In this document: positions 8,324 through 15,771 of the stretch, in pieces
How positions within the stretch are numbered: position 1 is the first letter of the stretch
Layout of the letters: every line of letters starts with the position of its first letter
Source: JBOGEN01 sp050743265
GTDB taxonomy: Bacteria > Actinomycetota > Actinomycetes > JBOGEN01
NCBI GenBank assembly: GCA_050743265.1
Contig: JBOGEN010000217.1
Span: 1 to 25,560 of the forward strand
Direction: 5' to 3'
Length of the DNA: 25,560 bases
Position numbers and translations under genes: made by a program
The notes under the pieces: generated by a model
What the model was told of the DNA's origin: nothing
What the model saw: only the letters and a program-made list of their open reading frames with translations
Database searches by the model: none

Positions 8324-8980
8324 GTGTCGAGGACCTCGCTGACCCTCTCCCCGGACCTGCACGAGTACCTCGTCGCCCACGGGTCACCGCCGGACGAGGT
8401 GCTCCGCGACCTCGCCGCGGAGACCGACGCGCTCGGCGGGGTGGCCCAGATGCAGATCGCTCCCGAGCAGGGCGCGTTCATGACCATGCTGACCCGGCTG
8501 CTGGGGGCACGCCGTGCCGTCGAGGTCGGCACGTTCACCGGCTACTCGGCTCTCTGCGTCGCGCGCGGCCTGCCCGAGGACGGCACGCTGCTGTGCTGCG
8601 ACGTCAGCGAGGAGTGGACCGCGATCGCCCGCAAGGCCTGGGAGCGAGCCGGCGTCGCGGACCGGATCGACCTGCGGATCGCCCCGGCTCTCGAGACCCT
8701 CGAGTCGCTACCGGAGGAGCCCACGTTCGACCTCGCCTTCGTCGACGCGGACAAGACCGGCTACCCGGGGTACTACCGGGCGCTGCTGCCTCGGATGCGT
8801 ACGGGTGGCGTGATGCTCTTCGACAACGTGCTGGCCAGCGGTCGGGTGATCGACGAGGAGGAGCAGGACGAGAGCGTCCGCGCCATCCGCGAGACCAACC
8901 ACCTGCTCGTCGCCGACGACCGGGTGGAGGTCGTCATGCTGCCGATCGCCGACGGCCTCACGCTGGCGCGGAAGCGCTGA
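8324..8980 (+). CDS. SAM-dependent O-methyltransferase (Methyltransf_3 / CCoAMT type)
   Basis: 218 residues, the usual size for bacterial members of the catechol/caffeoyl-CoA O-methyltransferase group. Seen: EQGAFMTML before the SAM motif I EVGTFTGYSAL (67-77), acidic strand CCDVS binding the SAM ribose, metal-site Asp in FVDADK (139-144), and metal ligands D167-N168 in MLFDNVL followed by the typical V(I)DEEEQD region. These indicate a divalent-metal-dependent methyl transfer to a hydroxyl, probably on a small phenolic or similar compound; the substrate cannot be read from the sequence. Start: GTG at 8324 is chosen because homologues begin around SLTLSPDLHEYL and the TANNNT box sits 7 bases upstream; longer in-frame starts would run into the GMC gene. 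It converges with the ThDP enzyme gene, with only 7 bases between stops. Confidence 0.9.
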   Translation: MSRTSLTLSPDLHEYLVAHGSPPDEVLRDLAAETDALGGVAQMQIAPEQGAFMTMLTRLLGARRAVEVGTFTGYSALCVARGLPEDGTLLCCDVSEEWTAIARKAWERAGVADRIDLRIAPALETLESLPEEPTFDLAFVDADKTGYPGYYRALLPRMRTGGVMLFDNVLASGRVIDEEEQDESVRAIRETNHLLVADDRVEVVMLPIADGLTLARKR

Positions 8981-8987
8981 GCCCTCC

Positions 8988-10589
8988 TCAGCCCGTCCTG
9001 ACCTCGATGAGGGTCGGACGGTCGGCCTGCCAGGCCGCCGTGAGCGCGTCCGCCAGCCCGTCGGTGCCGTCGAGCCGGACGCCCGCGCAGTGACAGGCCC
9101 CGGCCAGGGCCGGCAGGTCCGGCGTGAGCAGGTCGACGCCGAGCGGGGCGATGCCGCGTGAGGTCATCTGGGCCCGGATCTCGCCGTACCCCTCGTCGTT
9201 GACCACCACGACGGGCAGGGCCAGCCGCTGCTCCGCGGCGGTGAGCAGCTCGGCCATCGAGAACGCGAACGCGCCGTCGCCGACGAGCGCCACGGTGGGA
9301 CGTCCGGCCAGCGCGGCCCCGATCGCCGCGGGCAGGCCGTAGCCGAGCGTCGCGTAGCCCGGGGGGTAGACGAACCGACGCGGCCCGTCGAGCGGCAGCT
9401 GGTGGACGGTGCCGAGGTAGCTGACGCGGGAGGAGTCCCCGGACACGACGCCGTCCGGCGGGAGCACGGCGGCCACCGCGTCGTGCAGCGCCTGCCAGGG
9501 GCGGCCGTCCGCGTCCACCTCGGCGGCGAGCCGCGGTCGCAGCCCGGCGACGCGCTCGGCTCCCCTCTCGGCGCGCCCGGCCCCGGTGCCTGGTCCAGCG
9601 GCCTCGACGAGCCGGCGCAGCGCCGCCGCTGCGTCCGCGTGCAGGTGGACGTCCCCGATGAGGTTCTTGTCGAGCTGGGCGGGGTCGACGTCGATGCGGA
9701 CGACCGGGCCGGACGGCGCGACGCTGCCGCCCCACAGGTCGGAGTCACCGAGCTCGCTGCCGACGATGGCCAGCGCGTCCGCTTCCCCGAGGAACGCCTG
9801 TGCGGCCGGGAGCCGGATCGAGGTGCCGAGCGAGAGCGGGTGCGACTCGGGCAGCACCCCCTTGCCGTTCACCGTCGTCACCACCGGCAGGTCGTACGCC
9901 TCGGCGACCGCGCGCGCTTCTGCCGAGGCGTTCACCGCCCCGCCCCCGAGCACCATCGCGGGCCGGGACGCCGAGGCGAGCATCCCCGCCGCCAGCGCGA
10001 CCTGGGCCGGGTCGGGCTCTGGCCGCGCCGCAGCCCTGACGGCCGCCGCCTCGCCCTCCCACGGGCCGTCGAGCACGTCCACCGGCACCTCGACGTGCAC
10101 CGGCCGGGGCCGGGACGAGGCGAAGAACGCGAACGCCTCGGCCACGGCCTCGGCCGCCTCGTCCGCCGAGCCCACCCGGCGGGACCACGCGCAGACCGCG
10201 TCGAGGGCGGCGCTCTGGTCCTTGACCTCGTGCAGCCAGCCCACGTCCGCATGCTCCATGCCGCGGGGGACGCCGGGGGAGACGAGGAGCAGCGGTACCG
10301 AATCCGCGTACGCCGTGGCGGCCGCGGTGACGGCGTTCGTGATGCCGGGCCCGCTGGTGGTCAACACGACCCCGGGGCGTCCGGTCACCCGCGCGTAGGC
10401 GTCCGCCGCGTACCCGGCGCCCTGCTCGTGGCGTGTGACGACGTGGCGGATGCCGCTGTCGTCGAGGTAGCGGTACAGCTCGAGGGAGTGCGTACCAGGG
10501 ATGCCGAGCACGAGGTCGACACCGTGGGCCGCCAGCGTGCGGACGACGGCTGCGCCACCCGTGAGGCCCGGGCCCCTCGACTGCGTCAC
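8988..10589 (-). CDS. ThDP-dependent decarboxylase, 2-ketoarginine decarboxylase-like
   Basis: 533 residues with the three domains of acetolactate-synthase-fold ThDP enzymes: PYR domain with RHEQGAGYAADAYARVTG (cofactor-activating Glu55), central domain with VLGGGAVN and SIRLP, and PP domain with GDGAFAF (437-439) and the metal-binding strand VVVVNDEGYGE (Asn464-Asp465, where many relatives have NN). The N-terminal GIPGTHSLELYR, ADSVPLLLVS and WLHEVKDQ blocks resemble the AruI / 5-guanidino-2-oxopentanoate decarboxylase branch more than true acetolactate synthases, and there is no regulatory small-subunit gene. Expected reaction if correct: 2-ketoarginine to 4-guanidinobutyraldehyde plus CO2. 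The GTG start overlaps the stop of the ureohydrolase gene by 4 bases (GTGA), so it is translated by coupling as the last gene of the operon. Substrate is inferred. Confidence 0.82.
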   Translation of the reverse strand: MTQSRGPGLTGGAAVVRTLAAHGVDLVLGIPGTHSLELYRYLDDSGIRHVVTRHEQGAGYAADAYARVTGRPGVVLTTSGPGITNAVTAAATAYADSVPLLLVSPGVPRGMEHADVGWLHEVKDQSAALDAVCAWSRRVGSADEAAEAVAEAFAFFASSRPRPVHVEVPVDVLDGPWEGEAAAVRAAARPEPDPAQVALAAGMLASASRPAMVLGGGAVNASAEARAVAEAYDLPVVTTVNGKGVLPESHPLSLGTSIRLPAAQAFLGEADALAIVGSELGDSDLWGGSVAPSGPVVRIDVDPAQLDKNLIGDVHLHADAAAALRRLVEAAGPGTGAGRAERGAERVAGLRPRLAAEVDADGRPWQALHDAVAAVLPPDGVVSGDSSRVSYLGTVHQLPLDGPRRFVYPPGYATLGYGLPAAIGAALAGRPTVALVGDGAFAFSMAELLTAAEQRLALPVVVVNDEGYGEIRAQMTSRGIAPLGVDLLTPDLPALAGACHCAGVRLDGTDGLADALTAAWQADRPTLIEVRTG

Positions 10590-11563
10590 CCGGCGGCTCC
10601 CCCCCGCGTCCCCATGAGCGCCACCAGCTCGTACGCCACGTGCGAGGCGGCGACCGCGGTGACCTCGGCGTGGTCGTACGCGGGAGAGACCTCGACCACG
10701 TCGGCCCCCACGATGCGGCACCCGGCCAGGCCGCGCAGGATGCTGAGCAGCTCGCGACTGGTCAGCCCGCCGGCCTCGGGCGTCCCGGTGCCCGGGGCGT
10801 GGGCGGGGTCGAGCACGTCGATGTCCACGGACACGTAGACCGGCGCGTCACCGAGCCGGTCGCGGATGCCGTCCACCACCGCCCGGACGCCCTGCTCGGC
10901 CACGTCCATCGTCGAGACGATGCCGAACCCGAACGCCGCGTCGTCGTCGAGGTCGCTCGCCCCGTACAGCGGGCCGCGGATGCCCACGTGGGTCATCGCC
11001 TCCCGGCGCATGAGGCCCTCCTCGGCCGCTCGCCGGAACGGGGTGCCGTGCGTGTAGGGCGCGCCGAAGTACGTGTCCCACGTGTCCAGGTGCGCGTCGA
11101 AGTGCAGGAGCGCGACCGGCCCGTGGGCCTTCGCCGCGGCCCGCAGCAGCGGGAGCGCGATCGTGTGGTCACCGCCCAGCGTGACGAGCCGGGTGCCTGC
11201 CGCGGTGAACGCGTCCGCCGCGGCCTCGACCGTGGCCACCGCCTCCGCGATGTCGAAGGGGTTGCACGCCACGTCGCCGGCGTCCACCACCTGCTGGACG
11301 GCGAACGGGGCGAGACCCAGCCCCGGGTGGTACGGGCGCAGCAGGCGGCTGCACTCCCGGATCGCGGCGGGTCCGAACCGTGCCCCCGGCCGGTAGGAGA
11401 CACCGCTGTCGAACGGCACACCCACCACGGCGACCTCGGCATGTCCCACGTCCTCGGCGCGGGGAAGCCGGGCGAACGTCGCCAGCCCGGCGAAGCGGGG
11501 GACTCGGCTGGAGTCGACGGGCCCCACCGGCGAGTCGGCGGTGGGCGGATCGGTGGGCGTCAT
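10586..11563 (-). CDS. Agmatinase/guanidinobutyrase family ureohydrolase
   Basis: 325 residues. Hydrolyses a guanidino compound to the amine plus urea using a binuclear Mn site. The ligand motifs are complete: GGDHT (His133), HFDAHLD (Asp156, His158, Asp160) and SVDIDVLDPAHAPGTGTPEAGG (Asp247, Asp249). THGTPFRRA, typical of the agmatinase branch, is present, separating it from arginase. The exact substrate (agmatine, 4-guanidinobutyrate, 3-guanidinopropionate) cannot be told from these motifs; the coupled ThDP decarboxylase favours 4-guanidinobutyrate. The ATG at 11563 has GAGGAG 4 bases upstream and follows the symporter stop by 61 bases; an in-frame start at 11665 would overlap the symporter and is rejected. 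The first 25 residues are Pro/Asp-rich and non-conserved. Confidence 0.9.
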   Translation of the reverse strand: MTPTDPPTADSPVGPVDSSRVPRFAGLATFARLPRAEDVGHAEVAVVGVPFDSGVSYRPGARFGPAAIRECSRLLRPYHPGLGLAPFAVQQVVDAGDVACNPFDIAEAVATVEAAADAFTAAGTRLVTLGGDHTIALPLLRAAAKAHGPVALLHFDAHLDTWDTYFGAPYTHGTPFRRAAEEGLMRREAMTHVGIRGPLYGASDLDDDAAFGFGIVSTMDVAEQGVRAVVDGIRDRLGDAPVYVSVDIDVLDPAHAPGTGTPEAGGLTSRELLSILRGLAGCRIVGADVVEVSPAYDHAEVTAVAASHVAYELVALMGTRGGAAG

Positions 11564-11624
11564 CAAGCTCCTCGGGCCGTCTGCAACTGCACGGTGTCCG
11601 TCACGGCGCTCGCCACGGCGCTCG

Positions 11625-13058
11625 TCAGGGCGCCGGGGCGTGCTCCGTCGGCTGCTCGGCGGCACGTCCCGCCAGCCGGTCCTCCCACCGGCGCAGCGTG
11701 GCTTCGGGGGTGGGCGGCGTGGCCAGGCTGACGGCGACGTACGTGATCGCGCTGGCGAGCAGGCCCCAGTAGATCGGGCCGTTGGCGAGCATGCCCTGGA
11801 GGATCATGAGCATGATCACGACGACGGTGCCCACCGCACTGGCCGAGAGCGCGCCCGCGCTCGTGGCCCGGCGCCAGAACAGCCCGCCGAGGATCGGCAC
11901 GAGCAGCCCGCCGACGAGGATGTTGTACGCGACCGTGAGCGCCCCGACGACGTCGTTGACGAGGCAGGCGATGACGATCGAGGTGACACCGAACACCAGC
12001 GTGTAGAGGCGCGTCCGGCTGACGCCCTCCGGTCCGCCGCGGAACAGCCGTGGGTGCAGGTCGTGCGAGGTGAGCGTGGCCGAGGCGAGCAGCCCGGCGC
12101 TCGCCGTCGACATGATCGCGGCCAGCGCCGCGGCGAGCAGGAGGCCCCGCACGCCGACCGGCAGCACCTCCTTGACGAGCAGGGCGAACGCGTTGTCCGG
12201 CACCGCGAGGTCGGGCAGCAGCACCTTGGCGGACATGCCGATCACGGCGCCCGCGATCCCGTACGCCATGCAGTAGAGACCCGAGGCCACGCCGGACCGT
12301 CGGGCGACCTTGTCGTCGCGCGCGGTGAACACGCGCTGCCAGATGTCCTGGCCGATGAGGATGCCGAAGAAGTAGATGAGGAAGAACGTGACGATCGTGC
12401 CGGAGCCGATCGAGCCCAGCGCGAAGTAGCTGTCGGGCAGCTCCTCCGTCAGGCCGCTGGGGCCACCGGCCTGCACGAGCCCCACGGGCAGCAGGACGAA
12501 GAAGACGCCCACCGTCATGATCGCGAACTGGACGATGTCGGTGAGCGTCACCGACCACATGCCGCCGAGCACCGAGTAGGCGAGCACGATGCCACCACCC
12601 ACCGCGACCGCGCTCACCGGCGGGACGCCCAGGAGCACGTCGAAGACGGTCCCGACCGCGATCGTCGAGGTGACCGTGAGCATGAGGTCGTACGCGGTCA
12701 TGACCCCGGCGGTCAGCACGCGGGCGCTCGCGTTGTACCGCAGCTCGAGCATCTCCGACACGGTGTAGACGCCGAGCCGGGTCAGGCGCCCCGCCACCAG
12801 CGTGGACAGGCCGACGATGCCCAGGCCGAGGATGACCACGAGAGCGGCGCCGGAGAGGCCGTAGGAGTACCCGAGCCCGACACCCCCGATCGTGGACGCC
12901 CCGCCCAGCACGACTGCGGAGAGGGTGCCGAAGTACATCGTGTGGCCGAGCCTGCGGCCGGCGACGAGGAACTCGTCCTGGGTACGGGCCCGGTGGGCGG
13001 CCCAGCCGCCGACGGCGAGCATGAGCACGAAGTACGCGACGACGACCACGGCGTCCAT
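11625..13058 (-). CDS. Sodium:solute symporter family transporter
   Basis: 477 residues, mostly hydrophobic, about 12-13 membrane helices. The N-terminus MDAVVVVAYFVLMLAVGGWAAHRA and the following TQDEFLVAGRRLGHTM loop are the SSS signature start, and LSAVVLGGASTIGGVGLGYSYG is the conserved first-helix pair region. GQDIWQRVFTARDDKVA and AIMSTASAGLLASATLTSHDL (sodium-site serines) follow, also typical of SSSF. Substrate is not deducible, but cotranscription with a ureohydrolase suggests uptake of a guanidino compound or arginine derivative. The ATG at 13058 has GGAGG 8 bases upstream; reading further upstream in frame would cross the control region and give a non-SSS N-terminus. First gene of the operon. 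Confidence 0.9.
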   Translation of the reverse strand: MDAVVVVAYFVLMLAVGGWAAHRARTQDEFLVAGRRLGHTMYFGTLSAVVLGGASTIGGVGLGYSYGLSGAALVVILGLGIVGLSTLVAGRLTRLGVYTVSEMLELRYNASARVLTAGVMTAYDLMLTVTSTIAVGTVFDVLLGVPPVSAVAVGGGIVLAYSVLGGMWSVTLTDIVQFAIMTVGVFFVLLPVGLVQAGGPSGLTEELPDSYFALGSIGSGTIVTFFLIYFFGILIGQDIWQRVFTARDDKVARRSGVASGLYCMAYGIAGAVIGMSAKVLLPDLAVPDNAFALLVKEVLPVGVRGLLLAAALAAIMSTASAGLLASATLTSHDLHPRLFRGGPEGVSRTRLYTLVFGVTSIVIACLVNDVVGALTVAYNILVGGLLVPILGGLFWRRATSAGALSASAVGTVVVIMLMILQGMLANGPIYWGLLASAITYVAVSLATPPTPEATLRRWEDRLAGRAAEQPTEHAPAP

Positions 13059-13094
13059 GGGCCCGGCCTCCTCGGTCGGTTGGGTGGGCGGATC

Positions 13095-13100
13095 AGGATA
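13095..13100 (-). promoter_or_regulatory. Candidate -10 element of the symporter operon
   Basis: TATCCT on the minus strand, about 36 bases upstream of the symporter ATG. The -35 region is weak; the palindrome at 13128-13140 lies just upstream of where it would be, which would suit an activator or a repressor blocking polymerase. Confidence 0.35.
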
Positions 13101-13127
13101 TTCCGCCCGATCCGGGCACACTCGGCC

Positions 13128-13140
13128 GACCAGTCTGGTC
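13128..13140. promoter_or_regulatory. Palindrome GACCAG-T-CTGGTC, candidate operator
   Basis: Perfect 6-base inverted repeat around a single T, in the 142-base control region of the symporter operon. The size suits a dimeric helix-turn-helix regulator; the half-site TGGTC is reminiscent of GntR/FadR-type sites, although the half-site order here is reversed. No regulator gene is adjacent. Confidence 0.4.
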
Positions 13141-13150
13141 AGGGTGACCC

Positions 13151-13190
13151 GGGGCTCCAGGGGGCTCCAGGGGGCTTCGGGGGGCCGCAG
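13151..13190. repeat. Four tandem decamers GGGGCTCCAG
   Basis: Two perfect copies (13151-13160 and 13161-13170) followed by two diverged copies (GGGGCTTCGG and GGGGCCGCAG, two mismatches each). The unit is close to one helical turn. They lie between the acetyltransferase stop and the symporter promoter. Confidence 0.75.
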
Positions 13191-13198
13191 GCGCGGCC
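13183..13198 (-). terminator. Short hairpin after the acetyltransferase stop
   Basis: GGCCGC-AGGC-GCGGCC, a 6-base perfect stem with a 4-base loop, starting 2 bases past the stop codon at 13201 (minus strand). It has no U-tract, so termination is only a possibility. Confidence 0.35.
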
Positions 13199-13200
13199 GG

Positions 13201-13963
13201 TCAGACGTCCACGTAGATGTCGAGCCCCGCCGTCTCGGCGTACCCCAGGCGCTCGTAGAGCCGGGCGGCGTCGTCGCTCTCGGGCCCGAGCCAGGCCAGG
13301 TCCGCACCCGAGGCGAACCCCCACGTGGTCACCGCCGAGGTGAGTGCCGCCCCGATACCGCGCTCCCGCGCCTGCTCCAGCACGCCGACGGCCGAGACCT
13401 CGACGCAGGGGCCGGCGTCCCCGTCGCTGCGCAGGCCGGTGGCGGTGCCGACGGGCTCGCCGTCGAGCCAGGCGACCAGCACGAGCGCCTGTGGCGCGTC
13501 CAGGTACCGCCTGACCCACGTCCGGGCCGGGTCGACCGCGTTGCCGAACGCGGCCGCATCCAGCGCGGCCACGGTGTCGGTGGCGTCCACCCCTGCCTCG
13601 CGCGTCACGAGACCCGCCACCCCGGCGGCGGGACGGAACTCCGGGCCCGTCACCGCCATGAGGCGCTTGTGGGACACCCGCCGGCCGTACGACCACGGCA
13701 GCGCGGGGGGGGACGTGGACACCCCACGGCACCCCCGTCCCGTCCGCACCCCGTGTCGCGAACCAGGCGCGGACGGCGTCGAGCTCCACCACGGACGGGT
13801 CGTGCACGTCGGCGCCGTTCCAGTGCACCTGTGGCAGCCCGGAGGACATCAGCCGGACGCCGTCCAGCCGCACCGCCCCGCCTCCGTCGTCGAGGCGCAA
13901 CGCCCCGGAGGTCGCCCACGCGTCCGCGTGCGCGGTCTGCACCCGGCTGATCCCTGCGGTCAC
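13201..13963 (-). pseudogene. GNAT family N-acetyltransferase, frameshifted at an 8-G run
   Basis: Two overlapping frames share one protein. The first (from GTG 13963) gives an N-terminal domain with GLPQVHWNGADVHDPSVVELD and ends its good match at GVPWGVHVPP; the second supplies LPWSYGRRVSHKRLMAVTG and the C-terminal GNAT domain with the acetyl-CoA binding VSAVGVLEQARERGIGAAL and ARLYERLGYAE. The join lies on the run of eight G (13705-13712, C on the coding strand): with seven, the frame is continuous and gives 253 residues. A start-to-stop overlap (GTGA, 13960-13963) with the upstream ABC gene shows it is the last gene of that operon. As written, only the C-terminal part (13201-13749) could be made separately. 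Target of acetylation unknown. Sequence error, slippage or true pseudogene cannot be told apart. Confidence 0.8.
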
Positions 13964-15771
13964 CGTGCGACGCTATCCCGGCCGGTGGTTCCCACCGGGA
14001 CACTGCCCGGCACGTCGTCGCGTTCGTCGCGCGCGTCGCGGGTCCACGAGCGCCATAGGTCGGCGTACGCCCCGTCCGCGGCCATGAGCTCGTCGTGGCT
14101 GCCGAGCTCGAGGATGCGGCCGTCGTCGACCACCGCGACACGGTCCGCGTCGTGGGCGGTGTGCAGCCGGTGCGCGATCGCCACGACCGTGCGCCCGTGT
14201 AGCACGGCGGAGAGGGACCGCTCGAGGTGACGGGCCGCCCGCGGGTCGAGCAGGGACGTCGCTTCGTCCAGCACCAGCGTGTGCGGGTCGGCGAGGACGA
14301 GCCGAGCCAGCGCGACCTGCTGTGCCTGCGCGGGGGTCAGCGCGAGCCCGTCGGCACCGACCTGGGTGCCGAGCCCGTCCGGCAGTCCGGCGAGCCAGCC
14401 GAGGGCGTCCACTGCGTCCATGGCGCGCCACAGGTCGTCCTCCGTGGCGTCAGGCAGCGCGAGCCGCAGGTTCTCCGCGAGCGTCCCGACGAACACGTGG
14501 TGCTCCTGTGTCACCAGCGCGACGTGGCCGCGGAGCTCCTCCAGTGGCAGCTCGACCAGCGGGACGCCGCCCACCGTCACCGACCCCTCGCGCGGGCCGT
14601 GGATGCCAGCGAGCAGCCGGCCCAGGGTGGACTTGCCCGCCCCGGACAGGCCGACCACGGCGAGCCGCTCCCCGGGACGCAGGTCGAGGTCCACGCCGTG
14701 CAGAACGTCGCGTCCAGGTAGGTACGCGAAGCGCAGGCCGCTGACCACGATGTGCTCGTCCCGCGGGCGTGCGGCGCCCGCCATCCGGTCGGGGGGAACC
14801 TGGCCCACGCCGACGAGCCGGGCCAGCACGCTCGCGCCCACCTGGACCTCGTCCAGCCACATGAGCAGCCGGTCCACCGGGTCGGCGAGTGCGACGGCGT
14901 ACAGGCACACGGTGGTGACCTGGCCGATCGTGACCAGCCCCTCGGCGTGCAGCAGCCCGCCGGCGAGCAGCGTCGCGGCGACAGGGAGCACGAAGCCCCA
15001 GTCCAGGAACGGGAACCACACCGTGCGCAGGCCGAGCGTGTACCGCTCGGCCGCGTACGACCCGGCGATGTCGTCGTCCGTCTGCCGGAGGCGGCGGCGG
15101 CCCAGCCGCAGCGCGTCCACCGTGCGCCCCCCGTCGACGGTCTCCGCCACGCCGCTCGCCAGCGTCGAGTACGAGGCCCGCTCGCGCAGGTACCCTTCCG
15201 GCGCCCGGCGCAGGTACCAGAGCGTCGGGATCCAGATGAACGGGGCCGACACCAGGCACACCGCGGCCAGCAGGGGAGCGGCGAGGAACGCCGCCGCCAG
15301 CGTGAGCACGGAGGTGACCAGCGCGACGAGCACCTCGGGCACGGCGAAGCGCACGGTGCGTGCGAGCGTGTCGATGTCGCTCGTCGAGCGGGTCAGGAGG
15401 TCCCCCGTCCCCGCCTTCTCGACCGTGCCGAGCGGCAGCCTCACCACGGCGGCGAGAAAGTCCTCGCGCAGCTCGGCGAGCACCCGCTCGCCCAGGACGA
15501 ACGAGGCGAGACGCGCCGCACGGGTGAGCAGCGACTGCGCGACGATGAACCCGCCGAGGGCGAGGGCCACCGTGTTCGCGTGCGCTGTGGTCGTGCCGTC
15601 CTGCACCGCCTGCACCAGGTCGCCGAGCAGCCACGGCCCGGCCAGCCCGGCGACGGCCGCGACCGTGTGCAACGCGAGCGCGCCGAGCAGCGCACGCGGG
15701 TGGCGCCGCAGCAGCCGTCCCGCGTACGCGCGCAGCGTGGACCGGTCGGCCACCGGCAGCTGGGTGTTCAC
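13960..15771 (-). CDS. ABC exporter half-transporter, catalytic ATP-site subunit
   Basis: 603 residues: N-terminal six-helix ABC transmembrane domain (about 20-320) and C-terminal nucleotide-binding domain. Walker A GLSGAGKST (374-382), Q-loop Gln422, Walker B LVLDE with catalytic Glu503 and the H-switch His534 are all intact. The signature motif is not: LTPAQAQQ (478-485) stands where LSGGQRQ is expected. It therefore supplies Walker A/B but not a normal signature, the mirror image of its partner. Translated by GTGA overlap with the preceding half-transporter. Such heterodimers export drugs, lipids or peptides; substrate unknown. The tail after about residue 575 is Asp/Arg-rich and not conserved. 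Confidence 0.92.
   Translation of the reverse strand: MNTQLPVADRSTLRAYAGRLLRRHPRALLGALALHTVAAVAGLAGPWLLGDLVQAVQDGTTTAHANTVALALGGFIVAQSLLTRAARLASFVLGERVLAELREDFLAAVVRLPLGTVEKAGTGDLLTRSTSDIDTLARTVRFAVPEVLVALVTSVLTLAAAFLAAPLLAAVCLVSAPFIWIPTLWYLRRAPEGYLRERASYSTLASGVAETVDGGRTVDALRLGRRRLRQTDDDIAGSYAAERYTLGLRTVWFPFLDWGFVLPVAATLLAGGLLHAEGLVTIGQVTTVCLYAVALADPVDRLLMWLDEVQVGASVLARLVGVGQVPPDRMAGAARPRDEHIVVSGLRFAYLPGRDVLHGVDLDLRPGERLAVVGLSGAGKSTLGRLLAGIHGPREGSVTVGGVPLVELPLEELRGHVALVTQEHHVFVGTLAENLRLALPDATEDDLWRAMDAVDALGWLAGLPDGLGTQVGADGLALTPAQAQQVALARLVLADPHTLVLDEATSLLDPRAARHLERSLSAVLHGRTVVAIAHRLHTAHDADRVAVVDDGRILELGSHDELMAADGAYADLWRSWTRDARDERDDVPGSVPVGTTGRDSVAR

Noticed and set aside
8981..8987. A terminator between the convergent methyltransferase and ThDP enzyme genes
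   Set aside because: Only 7 bases separate the stops and no hairpin can form outside the coding sequence.
9586..10398. Plus-strand Ser/Ala/Thr-rich frame over the ThDP gene
   Set aside because: Composition typical of an antisense frame; no start context or motif.
8988..11563. Clavulanic-acid-like pair (CEA synthase plus proclavaminate amidinohydrolase)
   Set aside because: A ThDP enzyme beside a ureohydrolase recalls it, but beta-lactam synthetase and clavaminate synthase are absent and the ThDP blocks fit AruI better.
11541..13343. 600-codon plus-strand frame over the symporter gene
   Set aside because: Shadow of the symporter; His/Asp/Gln-rich without domains, while the minus strand encodes a full SSS transporter.
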